Positions 55,901 to 64,000 are shown, counted from the stretch's first letter. The stretch is 64,000 nucleotides of DNA from Apoderus coryli (GCA_911728435.2 OU452199.1:11542860-11606859); one strand, 5' to 3'. Translations and numbers: made by a program. The notes: generated by a model from the letters alone, not told the origin.

Positions 55901-56723
55901 TTTTTCCCAATTTAACTCCCATAGATTCAATAACTGTTTTTGCAGCGGTGTAGACAAGTGTCTGTGTTTCCTCCAGATTGCTAGTTGGCATATATTTAAG
56001 GATTTCCTGGTTTACTATTGATATTAGCTGTTTTGTTTTTTTTGTTGGTTTTATTTTTGGTAAGCTAAGCCGTTTTTCTGGATCAGAGTTCTTAAAAACC
56101 GCGATGTTCTCCTGGAATCTCACTACAACATCATTTACATTCTCACCCGCATCCAGATCCACATTCAGTGCAAGGTTATTTTGTATGTTTATTGTTTGCG
56201 TATTGCTCTCATTTGTTTGTTCATAAATTATTGTGTTATCAGTTTCTATACCTTGATCCGTCTCAGACATATTCTGTTTCAATTCCTCTATATCAACAGC
56301 AGTAAGCAAATTATGAGTTTTTATTGCATATAGTTGATTTGCTAGTTGGTTTTCGTTTAAAATTAAATCCGGTCTTATTTTTCTCCATTCTAATAGCATA
56401 TTTTTTCTAAATCCTCGTTTTTGTGTTTCAAATTGGGTCCCCAGAAAGTACGCTCTGAAAACGTCCAGATTATCATTTCTGGACCATGTTCTTCTAGCGC
56501 CGCGATCAGCCTCGTGAGGGACTTCAACATTTTGTCGGGTCATTCTCTTATTGTTTTGAGACAGATTCCATTCCTGGGATTCCAATTGTTCTTTGGAGAT
56601 TATGGTTTCTTGCGTTTGGTTTGTATTTCTAGTATTTATTGTTTCCTCCCGGGGATTCTTCGCACCCTGTGACCATTGAAGGTCTGCCGGGGACTCAGGG
56701 CCATTTTTATTTGAGCTCATCAT
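52908..56723 (-). mobile_element. R4/Dong-like non-LTR retrotransposon A, copy 1 (full ORF)
   Basis: The minus-strand element begins at the edge of an (ATT)n tract (56724-56761), has almost no 5' UTR, one long ORF, a ~260-nt 3' UTR, a 25-nt poly(A) (52908-52932) and then a TTA tract. A second copy begins at 61345. The body is about 3.8 kb. Insertion next to TAA repeats, one ORF and a C-terminal restriction-like endonuclease place it near the R4 clade, whose member Dong was described in TAA repeats of the silkworm. Confidence 0.85.
53196..56723 (-). CDS. R4/Dong-like RT-endonuclease polyprotein, family A
   Basis: Start chosen at the tandem Met codons 56723-56718 (MMSSNKNGPESP), giving 1175 aa. 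Frames run further up only through the neighbouring poly(A) and TTA tract and are ignored. Domains: basic N-terminus with a Myb-like Trp-containing segment at ~82-150 (RTWSRNDNLDVFRAYFLGTQ); RT from ~430, with motif A AWIDYQKAFDSVPHSWL (Asp581), motif B IFQGDSLSPFWF, and motif C FYVDD (Asp689-Asp690). The C-terminal zinc-knuckle CRMC...H...C spans ~983-1000. The restriction-like endonuclease RPDITL...FVDIS has Asp1070 and Asp1085 (PD-X14-D). It nicks target DNA and primes reverse transcription on it (established for R2-type enzymes). All catalytic residues are present and there are no stops, so it is probably active or very recently so. Confidence 0.9.
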   Translation of the reverse strand: MMSSNKNGPESPADLQWSQGAKNPREETINTRNTNQTQETIISKEQLESQEWNLSQNNKRMTRQNVEVPHEADRGARRTWSRNDNLDVFRAYFLGTQFETQKRGFRKNMLLEWRKIRPDLILNENQLANQLYAIKTHNLLTAVDIEELKQNMSETDQGIETDNTIIYEQTNESNTQTINIQNNLALNVDLDAGENVNDVVVRFQENIAVFKNSDPEKRLSLPKIKPTKKTKQLISIVNQEILKYMPTSNLEETQTLVYTAAKTVIESMGVKLGKKQKAKKEPKWRERIEQKIKTLRSWLTKIRDWERGNMSTKLSNDIHYYFRKNNIQHSNYQEKETFKEKIKQQIAALGNRLRRYNKSYKRKNDNKLFKNNEKEFYKKLNNEPPIEQGPDKEQLQTFWKNVWASKQQYNQKASWLKTEKKKYDTLIDMEISPITETEVKNALNRSHNWKAPGVDHVHNYWWKNINITKLLTKQINELLTNNTYHPKFLTKGITSMIPKKGDTTNPKNYRPITCLPTLYKIITSILSQKIIKHIEDSGILTEEQKGCRHGTLGSKEQLVIDSIVTQDAKKRNKNMAVAWIDYQKAFDSVPHSWLIDVLKLYKISPNIINFLATAMKTWRTKLVVKTEKTNIVTDEIPIQSGIFQGDSLSPFWFVLCLNPLSNMLKDTRIGYTLRYEDSDYTINHLFYVDDLKLYASTEKQLDRLIETTQKFSLDIKMRLGFDKCAKLVAQKGKLQTYENLENSETFRYLNNDYYKYLGYNQKLVLDQKNIIENTEQKMVDRIRKILRSELTGKNKIKAINTYALPVLSYSFGIIRWSKTSIEAMNRKIRVLLTEYRCHHPHACTERLYLPRNVGGRGLLDLHRLCDRQINLLKTYFNRKSLLSPLHRQVKRLDYYSPLQLSNNTMRETLTNDHIREQWLEKSLHGKYPYALSQADAELSTMWLKHGLLFAETEGFLVSIQDGVTPTRNYQKYIQKIPIENDKCRMCFAKSETTEHILSACSSLAPTEYTKRHNLTAGIIHQEIAVQCKLIEKKEKYFLYNPFPFLQNDNYKLYWDFPIITDRPIASNRPDITLVDRKNKTAYFVDISHPADHNLLNKEKEKINKYQDLCTEFKNIYKLDKVLTVPIIISVTGLIGKNLPRFLKQIDIDQRNITLMQRSVILESCRIMRKTLNLPE

Positions 56724-56725
56724 TA

Positions 56726-56761
<36 letters not shown>
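56724..56761. repeat. (ATT)n tract between A copy 1 and truncated B
   Basis: About 12 units; serves as 5' flank of A and 3' flank of the truncated B. Confidence 0.85.
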
Positions 56762-56807
<46 letters not shown>

Positions 56808-57337
56808 CACCATAAGGGTATATTTTGCTTTAGAATCGGAAAACAAGGTTTCAAGATTCATGAGCATTGCCAACAGCCAAGAAAGATCTCACAATGTTGA
56901 GAGATTGCAGTATCGCAGCTTTCTGCATCTCCTCAATTACGGTAATAGGGATTTGAATCATTTTTAGGTTCTTTTCCAAATTTTTCGGTATTACTCCTAT
57001 CGACGATAGTATTATAGGTATTATGTACACTTCCCTCATATTCCAGATGCGCTTTATTTCATGTTGAAGCGCTTGATATTTGTTTAATTTTTCCGTATGT
57101 TTTTGTTGCAGATTGTGTGTTCCTGGTATAGAAACATCAATTAGATATGTTGTGTGTTTTTTCTTGTCTATTAATGTAATATCAGGACGGTTGTGTTCTA
57201 TTGTATGATCAGTGTAAATTGTTTTGTCCCAATATATTTTAAATTGATCGTTTTCCTCAACTTCGTTTGGCACATATTTGTAGTAGGGGACAATTTCAGT
57301 TTTCATTTTTCTGTCTATCAGTATTTTCTGATGGATT
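56762..57337 (-). mobile_element. R4/Dong-like family B, 5'-truncated copy
   Basis: A 46-nt poly(A) (56762-56807), then the 3' UTR and the last ~160 codons of family B (stop at 56851). The copy breaks off at ATAATCCATCAGAAAA in the middle of the ORF and joins a TTA tract. It differs from the full B copy at only a few positions (for example one that turns Ile into Met at 57304-57306). It retains the PD-X14-D endonuclease block but no RT. A classic product of incomplete reverse transcription. Confidence 0.85.
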
Positions 57338-57356
57338 ATATTATTATTATTATTAT

Positions 57357-57358
<2 letters not shown>
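57338..57358. repeat. (TTA)n tract between the two B copies
   Basis: About seven units, ending TATAA before the poly(T) run. Confidence 0.8.
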
Positions 57359-57403
<45 letters not shown>

Positions 57404-57446
57404 CACCATAAGGGTATATTTTGCTTTAGAATCGGAAAACAAGGTT

Positions 57447-60400
57447 TCAAGATTCATGAGCATTGCCAACAGCCAAGAAAGATCTCACAATGTTGAGAGA
57501 TTGCAGTATCGCAGCTTTCTGCATCTCCTCAATTACGGTAATAGGGATTTGAATCATTTTTAGGTTCTTTTCCAAATTTTTCGGTATTACTCCTATCGAC
57601 GATAGTATTATAGGTATTATGTACACTTCCCTCATATTCCAGATGCGCTTTATTTCATGTTGAAGCGCTTGATATTTGTTTAATTTTTCCGTATGTTTTT
57701 GTTGCAGATTGTGTGTTCCTGGTATAGAAACATCAATTAGATATGTTGTGTGTTTTTTCTTGTCTATTAATGTAATATCAGGACGGTTGTGTTCTATTGT
57801 ATGATCGGTGTAAATTGTTTTGTCCCAATATATTTTAAATTGATCGTTTTCCTCAACTTCGTTTGGCACATATTTGTAGTAGGGGACAATTTCGGTTTTA
57901 ATTTTTCTGTCTATCAGTATTTTCTGATGGATTATATGTGCTACTTGATTGTGTCGAGTCAAGTACTTCGTATTTGCTAGTGTGTTACAGGATCCCAAAA
58001 TATGATCTATAGTTTCGGAAACAGCTCCGCACTTGCGGCATTTATCAGAACTCAGGTCTTCTCCCAGTATGTATTTGGCGTAATTTCGTGTTTTTATAAC
58101 TTGGTCCTGCGTGGCCATTAAGAATCCTTCAGTTTCAGGATGGAGGTAACCTTTTGTAGCCCACATAAAAGAGAGGGATTTGTCAACGTAATTGTTTTGA
58201 ACGGAGTTGTAAAATCTTCCATGGAGTTGCTTTCCTGACCACATCCTAATTTTATCCTCGTTGGTAGTAATGTGTGTTTTTGGATTATATTCTCGGGATT
58301 TTAAATTAAGTGTGGTCAAATTTTTATCTGCCTCGATCACTGCACGGTACATCGGTTTATCCGAGTTTTTGTAAAAATATTTTCTAATATTATCCAGCTG
58401 TTCATAGTACATTGCTTTAACATCTTTTAAACCTCTACCTCCCAGGCATCTAGGCAATGTGACTCTCTCAGTGCATGCATTTGGGTGATGCATTCTTTTG
58501 TGCGTTAGAAGTGTTCTGATTCGTCTATTTAGTGCATCAAGATCTGTATCAGACCATCTGATTATGCCAAAGGAATGGGTTAAGGCAGATATTGCATATG
58601 TGTTTATAGCCTTAACGATATTTTTTGAGTTTAGTTTTGTTTTGATAATTAGCTTAACTCGCTTTTCAAATTCAGTAGACAGTTTCGATTTCATCGTTGT
58701 ATGTTCTATTTTATGGGTCTGATCTATACCCAGGTATTTATAGGGTTCTTCAAGACCTTGTATGACGACCTCGTTATTAATTTCTATAGGTTGTGACTCT
58801 TTAAGTACCCCTTTGACCATTTTGATCGTGCGGCACTTCTCCAGTCCAAAAGTCATACCTATGTCCGAACTCATATCATGCACCAGCTTTAGCATGGCTC
58901 TCAGCTGTCTGTCATTTGCTGCATATACTTTTAGGTCATCAACATAGAAAAGGTGACTTACTAAGAGATCCTGTACATTATTTTTTAATTTTACTCCATA
59001 CTCTGTTTTCTTAAGAGTGTTTGAAATTGGGTTTAGAGACAGACAAAACCATAGGGCACTGAGCGAATCCCCCTGAAAGATACCTCTGCGCAGAGGTATG
59101 CTCCCGCTAAATACTAGTTCGTTATTTATTTTTTGAGACAGTGTGGTTCGCCAGGCCCTCATAGTTGTCTCAAGAAAAAGTATAAGCGTAGGATGTACTT
59201 TATACAGTGTCAATACAAATTTGAGCCAAGAGTGAGGGACAGAGTCAAATGCTTTTTTATAGTCGATGTATGCAATGTGTGCATTCCTCTGCCCCACCCT
59301 CAACTGCTGCATAACTACGGAATCGACAACCAGCTGCTCCTTGCATCCCATAACGTTGCGTCTAGCACCTTTCTGCTCATCTGTCATCACTTGAGCCAGT
59401 TCCAGGTGGTCTTCAAGTTTAGCACATAATATCGACGTAAGGATCTTATAAAGGGTCGGCAAGCATGTAATGGGACGAAACAACGAAGGGTGATCCGGGT
59501 TATCAGTCTTTGGAATTAAATAAGTAAGTCCTTCAGTTAAAAATGTTGGAAAGTTGTTAGGAAATCTAATGACATCGTTGAAATTGTTAACTAAGAGTTC
59601 ATGACAAGCTGTGAATCGTTTATACCAAAAGCTATGCAAGCCATCGCGTCCGGGCGCTTTCCAATTTGCAATTTTCTTTAAAGCAGCTGTTAGATCTGCT
59701 TGGGTTATTACAATTTCATTCATTGGTTGTAGAGAGTTCTGTGCTTTCATTTCTTGGTTTATCCAAGTATTTTTTGAATGGTTATTGCTCTGTGACCATA
59801 TACTCGTCCAGTAGTTGGTCTGACTTTCAAGATCTGGGGGGTTAAGGTTATCATATTTTTTTGATAGTGATGAGTAAAACGCCTTTTCATTGTTCGAAAA
59901 TAGGCTGTTGTCTCTGCGTCTTGAGTAACTTTCTCTGTATCTCTTTAATCGAGCTGAGTATGCTGCTAACTTTTGTTTAAGTGTATCAAGGTATGTACGT
60001 ACTTTATTTTCCGTTTCGGCATTGATTGTTTGTATAATGTCTTTTAAGTCTGTCGGCAGTGTTCTAAGCAATCTGTTGTTTCTATTTCCGTCATGGTACT
60101 GTTGAGTTTTACCGATACTCCTTCGTAGGCCATTAATTTTATTGGTGAGGCGGCGTTGCCATGATGGTAAATACCCATCTGTATTTTTTTTGTTAGGTGA
60201 TGTATATTTTTGATTAAGGCTCACTACGGTAATTGCCGCGCAATATATCGTGGAATGTACCTCTTCAAGATTCATACCATCGTTTAGCGTTTGTTCTAGG
60301 ATGGAATTGGCTCTATTCATAAGTGTTCCTGTGTTCTTGTTAAATCTAAGTTTTTGTATGGGAGGTCTAACGTTAGGGTCCATTCCAAGGTATTTCAGTA

Positions 60401-61046
60401 AGTTAGCATGGTAAGTATTAAGTATTTCGTCCTCTTGGTGGGGCTCTTGAGGAATCTCTATATCTATGTTATTGAATGGTGACCCACGTGGCGAATCTGA
60501 GGGTGTATGGGTACCATAAACATTGTCATCCTCAAAAGACTGATTGGGCGTATGAGGTATATTTAGTTCCTCCCTCACTCTGTCTAAAATATACTGAATT
60601 TCAATTTGGGTTAATAGATTGTTTCTCTGTATTGCTCTACGCTGATCGGATAGGCGTTGTGCTGTAATATCATTGTGTTCTGGATGTTCAGCAGCAAACA
60701 TATTCTTTAGTCTATCCCTATAATCAGTAAAATCCGTTTCGAGGCTTGTGGCTATGAAGTAGTAGCGCATGACATCCTTATTCAAGTTAGTACTCCATCT
60801 CATGCGTCTACTGCGTCCAGGAGCTATGGGGGGAGGATTATCCTCCCTAACATTGGCTGCTGGTTGTGGGTCAGCTGGTGGTATTTCCACATTATTGCTG
60901 TTGGCTGTAGTTTCTTGAGCGATAGGTGCCCGCCTATTCAGCAACCTACCACCAACGGATCGCATACTGCCACGTCCAGCGTTGGCTCCAGACGTGCCCT
61001 GGGGCATTCCAGGCTGCCGCATTCTTTCATTTCTCCTTTGACTCAT
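57447..61046 (-). CDS. R4/Dong-like RT-endonuclease polyprotein, family B
   Basis: 1199 aa, starting MSQRRNERMRQPGMPQ at 61046, the first Met after the 5' UTR. The N-terminus is basic and Pro/Arg-rich, with a Myb-like segment at ~82-155 (MRWSTNLNKDVMRYYFIATS), equivalent in position to family A. The RT has motif A AYIDYKKAFDSVPHSWL, motif B IFQGDSLSALWF and motif C FYVDDLKVYA. A CRKC...H...C knuckle (CRKCGAVSETIDHILGSC) follows, then the endonuclease RPDITL...LIDVS with Asp1090 and Asp1105 (PD-X14-D). C-terminus EEMQKAAILQSLNIVRSFL. There are no stops or frameshifts and the catalytic residues are intact. Next to its own truncated copy at 56762-57337, which shows that the family has retrotransposed into the same microsatellite. 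Confidence 0.9.
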   Translation of the reverse strand: MSQRRNERMRQPGMPQGTSGANAGRGSMRSVGGRLLNRRAPIAQETTANSNNVEIPPADPQPAANVREDNPPPIAPGRSRRMRWSTNLNKDVMRYYFIATSLETDFTDYRDRLKNMFAAEHPEHNDITAQRLSDQRRAIQRNNLLTQIEIQYILDRVREELNIPHTPNQSFEDDNVYGTHTPSDSPRGSPFNNIDIEIPQEPHQEDEILNTYHANLLKYLGMDPNVRPPIQKLRFNKNTGTLMNRANSILEQTLNDGMNLEEVHSTIYCAAITVVSLNQKYTSPNKKNTDGYLPSWQRRLTNKINGLRRSIGKTQQYHDGNRNNRLLRTLPTDLKDIIQTINAETENKVRTYLDTLKQKLAAYSARLKRYRESYSRRRDNSLFSNNEKAFYSSLSKKYDNLNPPDLESQTNYWTSIWSQSNNHSKNTWINQEMKAQNSLQPMNEIVITQADLTAALKKIANWKAPGRDGLHSFWYKRFTACHELLVNNFNDVIRFPNNFPTFLTEGLTYLIPKTDNPDHPSLFRPITCLPTLYKILTSILCAKLEDHLELAQVMTDEQKGARRNVMGCKEQLVVDSVVMQQLRVGQRNAHIAYIDYKKAFDSVPHSWLKFVLTLYKVHPTLILFLETTMRAWRTTLSQKINNELVFSGSIPLRRGIFQGDSLSALWFCLSLNPISNTLKKTEYGVKLKNNVQDLLVSHLFYVDDLKVYAANDRQLRAMLKLVHDMSSDIGMTFGLEKCRTIKMVKGVLKESQPIEINNEVVIQGLEEPYKYLGIDQTHKIEHTTMKSKLSTEFEKRVKLIIKTKLNSKNIVKAINTYAISALTHSFGIIRWSDTDLDALNRRIRTLLTHKRMHHPNACTERVTLPRCLGGRGLKDVKAMYYEQLDNIRKYFYKNSDKPMYRAVIEADKNLTTLNLKSREYNPKTHITTNEDKIRMWSGKQLHGRFYNSVQNNYVDKSLSFMWATKGYLHPETEGFLMATQDQVIKTRNYAKYILGEDLSSDKCRKCGAVSETIDHILGSCNTLANTKYLTRHNQVAHIIHQKILIDRKIKTEIVPYYKYVPNEVEENDQFKIYWDKTIYTDHTIEHNRPDITLIDKKKHTTYLIDVSIPGTHNLQQKHTEKLNKYQALQHEIKRIWNMREVYIIPIILSSIGVIPKNLEKNLKMIQIPITVIEEMQKAAILQSLNIVRSFLAVGNAHES

Positions 61047-61315
61047 CTTTCATAGAAAATGGTGTGCGTTTTATGGCTACCGCCAGCCAATTGGGATTAG
61101 GGAAAGGTGTTTGGTAGTGCAAAGGACACTAGGAGTAGGATACTAGGTGGGTATTGGGACAGCTGGACAGCTGGACGTACTGACTGTACCGTTTACGCAT
61201 TACGGTAGCGGTGGGTATGCCCCAACCGGTCAGACATTGCGTCCCTGGCTGTACAGTCTACGTCGTTACTGTAGCGGTAAGTATACTGTTGGCTGCAGTA
61301 CCTTTTCCGGCCAGA

Positions 61316-61316
<1 letters not shown>
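61047..61316 (-). promoter_or_regulatory. Family B 5' UTR with tandem repeats, presumed internal promoter
   Basis: GC-richer than the ORF. Two related units (61171-61238 and 61245-61319) share CTGG..GTAC, GTAGCGGTRRGTAT and end in CAGACATT. Non-LTR elements carry their promoters in the 5' UTR, often as repeated monomers; this assignment is by position only. Confidence 0.45.

Positions 61317-61344
<28 letters not shown>
61317..61344. repeat. (ATT)n tract between B and A copy 2
   Basis: About nine units. Confidence 0.85.
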
Positions 61345-61346
<2 letters not shown>

Positions 61347-64000
61347 TTTTTTTTTTTTTTTTTTTTTTTTTACATCCTTCTACTTTCTTCCAGATAGGAG
61401 AAATTCTGCAGTGGGGTTTGATAACCAATCACTACAGATTTGTTTTAACACGGTAAGTACTTCTAGGATTTCATTAAGTATGCTTCAGATATTATTAATA
61501 AGTATATACTTTTTCTTTAAATAGGGGAGGGAATCAAGGTACGTATTTAAAACTTATATTTATTTATCATTCATTTACTTTTTTCTTTTTTTTTTTTTCA
61601 GATGTCCAACTTTTTATCCGCTGCCTTTATACTCTATTCAGGCAGGTTTAGGGTTTTTCTCATGATTCTACATGACTCAAGGATCACCGATCTTTGCATC
61701 AATGTTATGTTTCGCTGATCAATGTCTATTTGTTTCAGAAAGCGTGGCAGGTTTTTCCCAATCAGTCCCGTCACTGATATTATAATAGGAACAGTAAGTA
61801 CCTTGTCCAGTTTATAAATATTCTTAAATTCCGTACAAAGGTCTTGATACTTATTTATTTTTTCTTTCTCTTTATTTAGGAGGTTGTGGTCAGCCGGGTG
61901 AGAAATATCGACGAAGTAAGCAGTCTTATTTTTCCGGTCTACCAGGGTTATGTCAGGACGATTACTTGCGATAGGTCTATCTGTGATTATTGGGAAATCC
62001 CAATAAAGTTTATAATTATCGTTTTGTAAAAACGGGAATGGGTTGTATAGAAAATATTTTTCTTTTTTCTCTATAAGTTTGCATTGTACGGCTATTTCCT
62101 GATGAATTATTCCTGCTGTTAAATTATGCCTTTTTGTATATTCTGTGGGCGCTAAGCTGCTGCACGCTGAGAGGATATGTTCCGTTGTTTCTGATTTGGC
62201 GAAACACATTCTACACTTATCATTTTCAATTGGAATTTTCTGTATGTATTTTTGGTAGTTTCTGGTGGGCGTTACTCCGTCCTGTATTGATACCAGAAAA
62301 CCCTCGGTTTCCGCGAACAATAGTCCATGTTTAAGCCACATGGTTGACAACTCTGCATCTGCCTGAGACAGGGCATACGGATATTTTCCATGCAACGATT
62401 TTTCTAGCCATTGTTCTCTTATGTGGTCATTAGTAAGTGTTTCGCGCATGGTGTTATTGCTGAGCTGTAGAGGTGAATAATAATCCAGTCGCTTGACTTG
62501 ACGGTGTAATGGCGATAGGAGAGATTTTCTGTTAAAGTAGGTTTTTAGTAGATTAATTTGTCTATCGCATAGTCGGTGTAGGTCTAGTAGTCCTCTTCCG
62601 CCCACATTTCTTGGTAAGTATAAACGTTCAGTACATGCATGGGGATGGTGGCACCTATATTCTGTTAGCAAAACTCTAATTTTTCTATTCATTGCTTCAA
62701 TGCTTGTCTTAGACCACCTGATTATTCCAAAGGAATAAGATAACACTGGCAATGCATACGTATTTATGGCTTTGATTTTGTTTTTACCAGTTAGTTCTGA
62801 TCTTAGGATTTTTCTTATTCTATCAACCATTTTTTGTTCCGTGTTTTCTATTATATTTTTTTGATCTAAAACCAATTTTTGGTTATAGCCGAGGTATTTG
62901 TAGTAATCATTGTTTAGGTATCTGAATGTTTCGCTATTTTCTAAATTTTCGTAAGTTTGTAACTTTCCCTTTTGAGCTACTAATTTTGCACATTTATCAA
63001 AACCCAACCTCATTTTGATGTCAAGACTGAACTTTTGTGTCGTCTCAATAAGTCTGTCTAATTGTTTCTCTGTTGATGCATAGAGTTTGAGGTCATCTAC
63101 ATAAAATAAATGATTTATTGTATAATCACTATCCTCATACCTCAGTGTATATCCTATTCTAGTGTCTTTTAACATATTTGAGAGTGGGTTCAGGCACAAC
63201 ACAAACCAAAAAGGGCTTAGGGAATCTCCCTGAAATATGCCACTCTGGATCGGTATTTCATCCGTTACTATATTTGTTTTTTCCGTTTTAACTACGAGTT
63301 TCGTTCTCCAGGTTTTCATTGCTGTGGCTAAAAAATTTATTATATTTGGGCTGATTTTGTAAAGTTTTAGTACATCTATTAACCAAGAATGTGGAACACT
63401 ATCAAAGGCTTTCTGATAATCGATCCATGCCACTGCCATATTTTTGTTTCTCTTTTTAGCATCTTGTGTAACTATAGAGTCGATCACCAATTGTTCCTTG
63501 CTTCCTAATGTACCATGCCGACAACCCTTTTGCTCTTCAGTTAAGATTCCAGAGTCTTCAATGTGCTTGATTATTTTTTGACTTAGAATTGAGGTGATTA
63601 TTTTATACAAAGTGGGTAGACACGTTATGGGTCGATAGTTTTTTGGGTTAGTTGTATCTCCTTTTTTAGGTATCATTGAGGTAATTCCTTTCGTTAAAAA
63701 TTTAGGATGATATGTGTTGTTTGTTAGTAGTTCATTAATTTGTTTTGTAAGCAACTTTGTGATATTTATATTTTTCCACCAATAGTTATGAACATGATCC
63801 ACCCCCGGTGCTTTCCAGTTGTGTGATCTATTTAAAGCGTTCTTAACTTCAGTCTCAGTTATTGGACTAATCTCCATGTCTATTAATGTGTCGTATTTCT
63901 TTTTTTCCGTTTTAAGCCATGATGCCTTTTGATTGTATTGTTGTTTGGATGCCCATACGTTTTTCCAAAATGTTTGTAGTTGTTCCTTGTCTGGTCCCTG
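61345..64000 (-). mobile_element. R4/Dong-like element A, copy 2 (runs off window)
   Basis: A 27-nt poly(A) followed by the family-A 3' UTR and ORF. Compared with copy 1 the offset changes by one base, because a T run in the 3' UTR has 13 T here and 14 there. Elsewhere no difference was found by eye. The 5' part lies beyond 64000. Confidence 0.9.
61634..64000 (-). CDS. R4/Dong-like RT-endonuclease polyprotein, family A copy 2 (partial)
   Basis: The frame is open from the window edge to the stop at 61634. The last 747 codons, from Met 63877, read the same as copy 1, including FYVDD, CRMC...H...C and the PD-X14-D endonuclease. The N-terminal ~390 codons are outside the window. Confidence 0.9.
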   Translation of the reverse strand, partial: QGPDKEQLQTFWKNVWASKQQYNQKASWLKTEKKKYDTLIDMEISPITETEVKNALNRSHNWKAPGVDHVHNYWWKNINITKLLTKQINELLTNNTYHPKFLTKGITSMIPKKGDTTNPKNYRPITCLPTLYKIITSILSQKIIKHIEDSGILTEEQKGCRHGTLGSKEQLVIDSIVTQDAKKRNKNMAVAWIDYQKAFDSVPHSWLIDVLKLYKISPNIINFLATAMKTWRTKLVVKTEKTNIVTDEIPIQSGIFQGDSLSPFWFVLCLNPLSNMLKDTRIGYTLRYEDSDYTINHLFYVDDLKLYASTEKQLDRLIETTQKFSLDIKMRLGFDKCAKLVAQKGKLQTYENLENSETFRYLNNDYYKYLGYNQKLVLDQKNIIENTEQKMVDRIRKILRSELTGKNKIKAINTYALPVLSYSFGIIRWSKTSIEAMNRKIRVLLTEYRCHHPHACTERLYLPRNVGGRGLLDLHRLCDRQINLLKTYFNRKSLLSPLHRQVKRLDYYSPLQLSNNTMRETLTNDHIREQWLEKSLHGKYPYALSQADAELSTMWLKHGLLFAETEGFLVSIQDGVTPTRNYQKYIQKIPIENDKCRMCFAKSETTEHILSACSSLAPTEYTKRHNLTAGIIHQEIAVQCKLIEKKEKYFLYNPFPFLQNDNYKLYWDFPIITDRPIASNRPDITLVDRKNKTAYFVDISHPADHNLLNKEKEKINKYQDLCTEFKNIYKLDKVLTVPIIISVTGLIGKNLPRFLKQIDIDQRNITLMQRSVILESCRIMRKTLNLPE

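Larger units (their letters stand above)
57359..61316 (-). mobile_element. R4/Dong-like non-LTR retrotransposon B, full length
   Basis: The minus-strand element runs from a GC-rich 5' end at 61316 (next to (ATT)n) through a ~270-nt 5' UTR, one 1199-codon ORF, a 43-nt 3' UTR and a 45-nt poly(A) (57359-57403). The 3.9-kb body is complete, and both ends touch TTA tracts. Related to A in domain plan but clearly a separate family, with different N- and C-termini and UTRs. Confidence 0.9.

Noticed and set aside
56724..56873. N-terminal extension of the family-A frame with poly-Lys and poly-Ile runs
   Set aside because: It is translation of the neighbouring copy's 3' UTR, its poly(A) tail and the TTA tract; the element and its ORF start at 56723.
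61230..61316. Possible HDV-like ribozyme at the 5' end of family B (GGCCGG against CCGGTT)
   Set aside because: The pairing strands are the homologous ends of two tandem units about 90 nt apart, with wobble pairs. The P2, P3 and catalytic-cytosine arrangement of R2-type HDV ribozymes could not be drawn.
52326..61344. TTA microsatellites as independent simple repeats or CRISPR-like arrays
   Set aside because: Each tract abuts a retrotransposon end, and no unique spacers alternate with a repeat unit; they are target-site tracts.

Overview
The window looks like a gene-poor, visibly AT-rich stretch of an arthropod (most likely insect) nuclear genome. The evidence is the mix of spliced-looking exons, long non-coding stretches and transposon families: piggyBac, mariner, Tc1/IS630-like DDE, hAT, BEL/Pao, and several non-LTR lineages. 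No bacterial operons, Shine-Dalgarno sites or CRISPR arrays are visible. The order cannot be fixed from sequence alone.

Host content. Three minus-strand segments (43684-43917, 8481-8583, 817-1092) have consensus acceptor and donor sites, are fully open in one frame, and have compatible splice phases. They read as consecutive exons of one unrecognised gene crossing most of the window on the minus strand. A plus-strand terminal exon (5703-6081) encodes a protein ending in one membrane helix. Weaker plus-strand exon candidates lie at 14892-15034 and 17820-19257.

Left and middle part (1-36.6 kb): decayed transposons in otherwise featureless AT-rich DNA. They include LINE fragments, a Tc1-like element with its inverted repeats, a mariner, a long-inverted-repeat DDE element, a non-autonomous hAT with an 8-bp duplication, and several fold-back MITEs. 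Scattered among them is a modular repeat family, 'X - palindrome - Y (- Z)'. Its X module folds as a type I hammerhead ribozyme with a very long helix I. The best copy (30994-31098) keeps the catalytic core; a diverged copy on the other strand (12.45 kb) shows compensatory changes in helix II.

Right part (36.6-64 kb): an apparently intact piggyBac element (36665-39169, TTAA duplication, 14-bp terminal repeats, 624-aa transposase); a BEL/Pao remnant with a mariner at its end; a LINE 3' end; and a broken hAT with TIRs. From 52.3 kb to the window end there is a pile-up of at least seven R4/Dong-like (restriction-like-endonuclease, single-ORF) non-LTR retrotransposon copies from four families. 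All are in minus orientation, and each is separated by a (TTA)n tract, as expected of elements that target TAA repeats. Two copies carry full-length open ORFs of 1175 and 1199 codons, and a third runs off the window edge.
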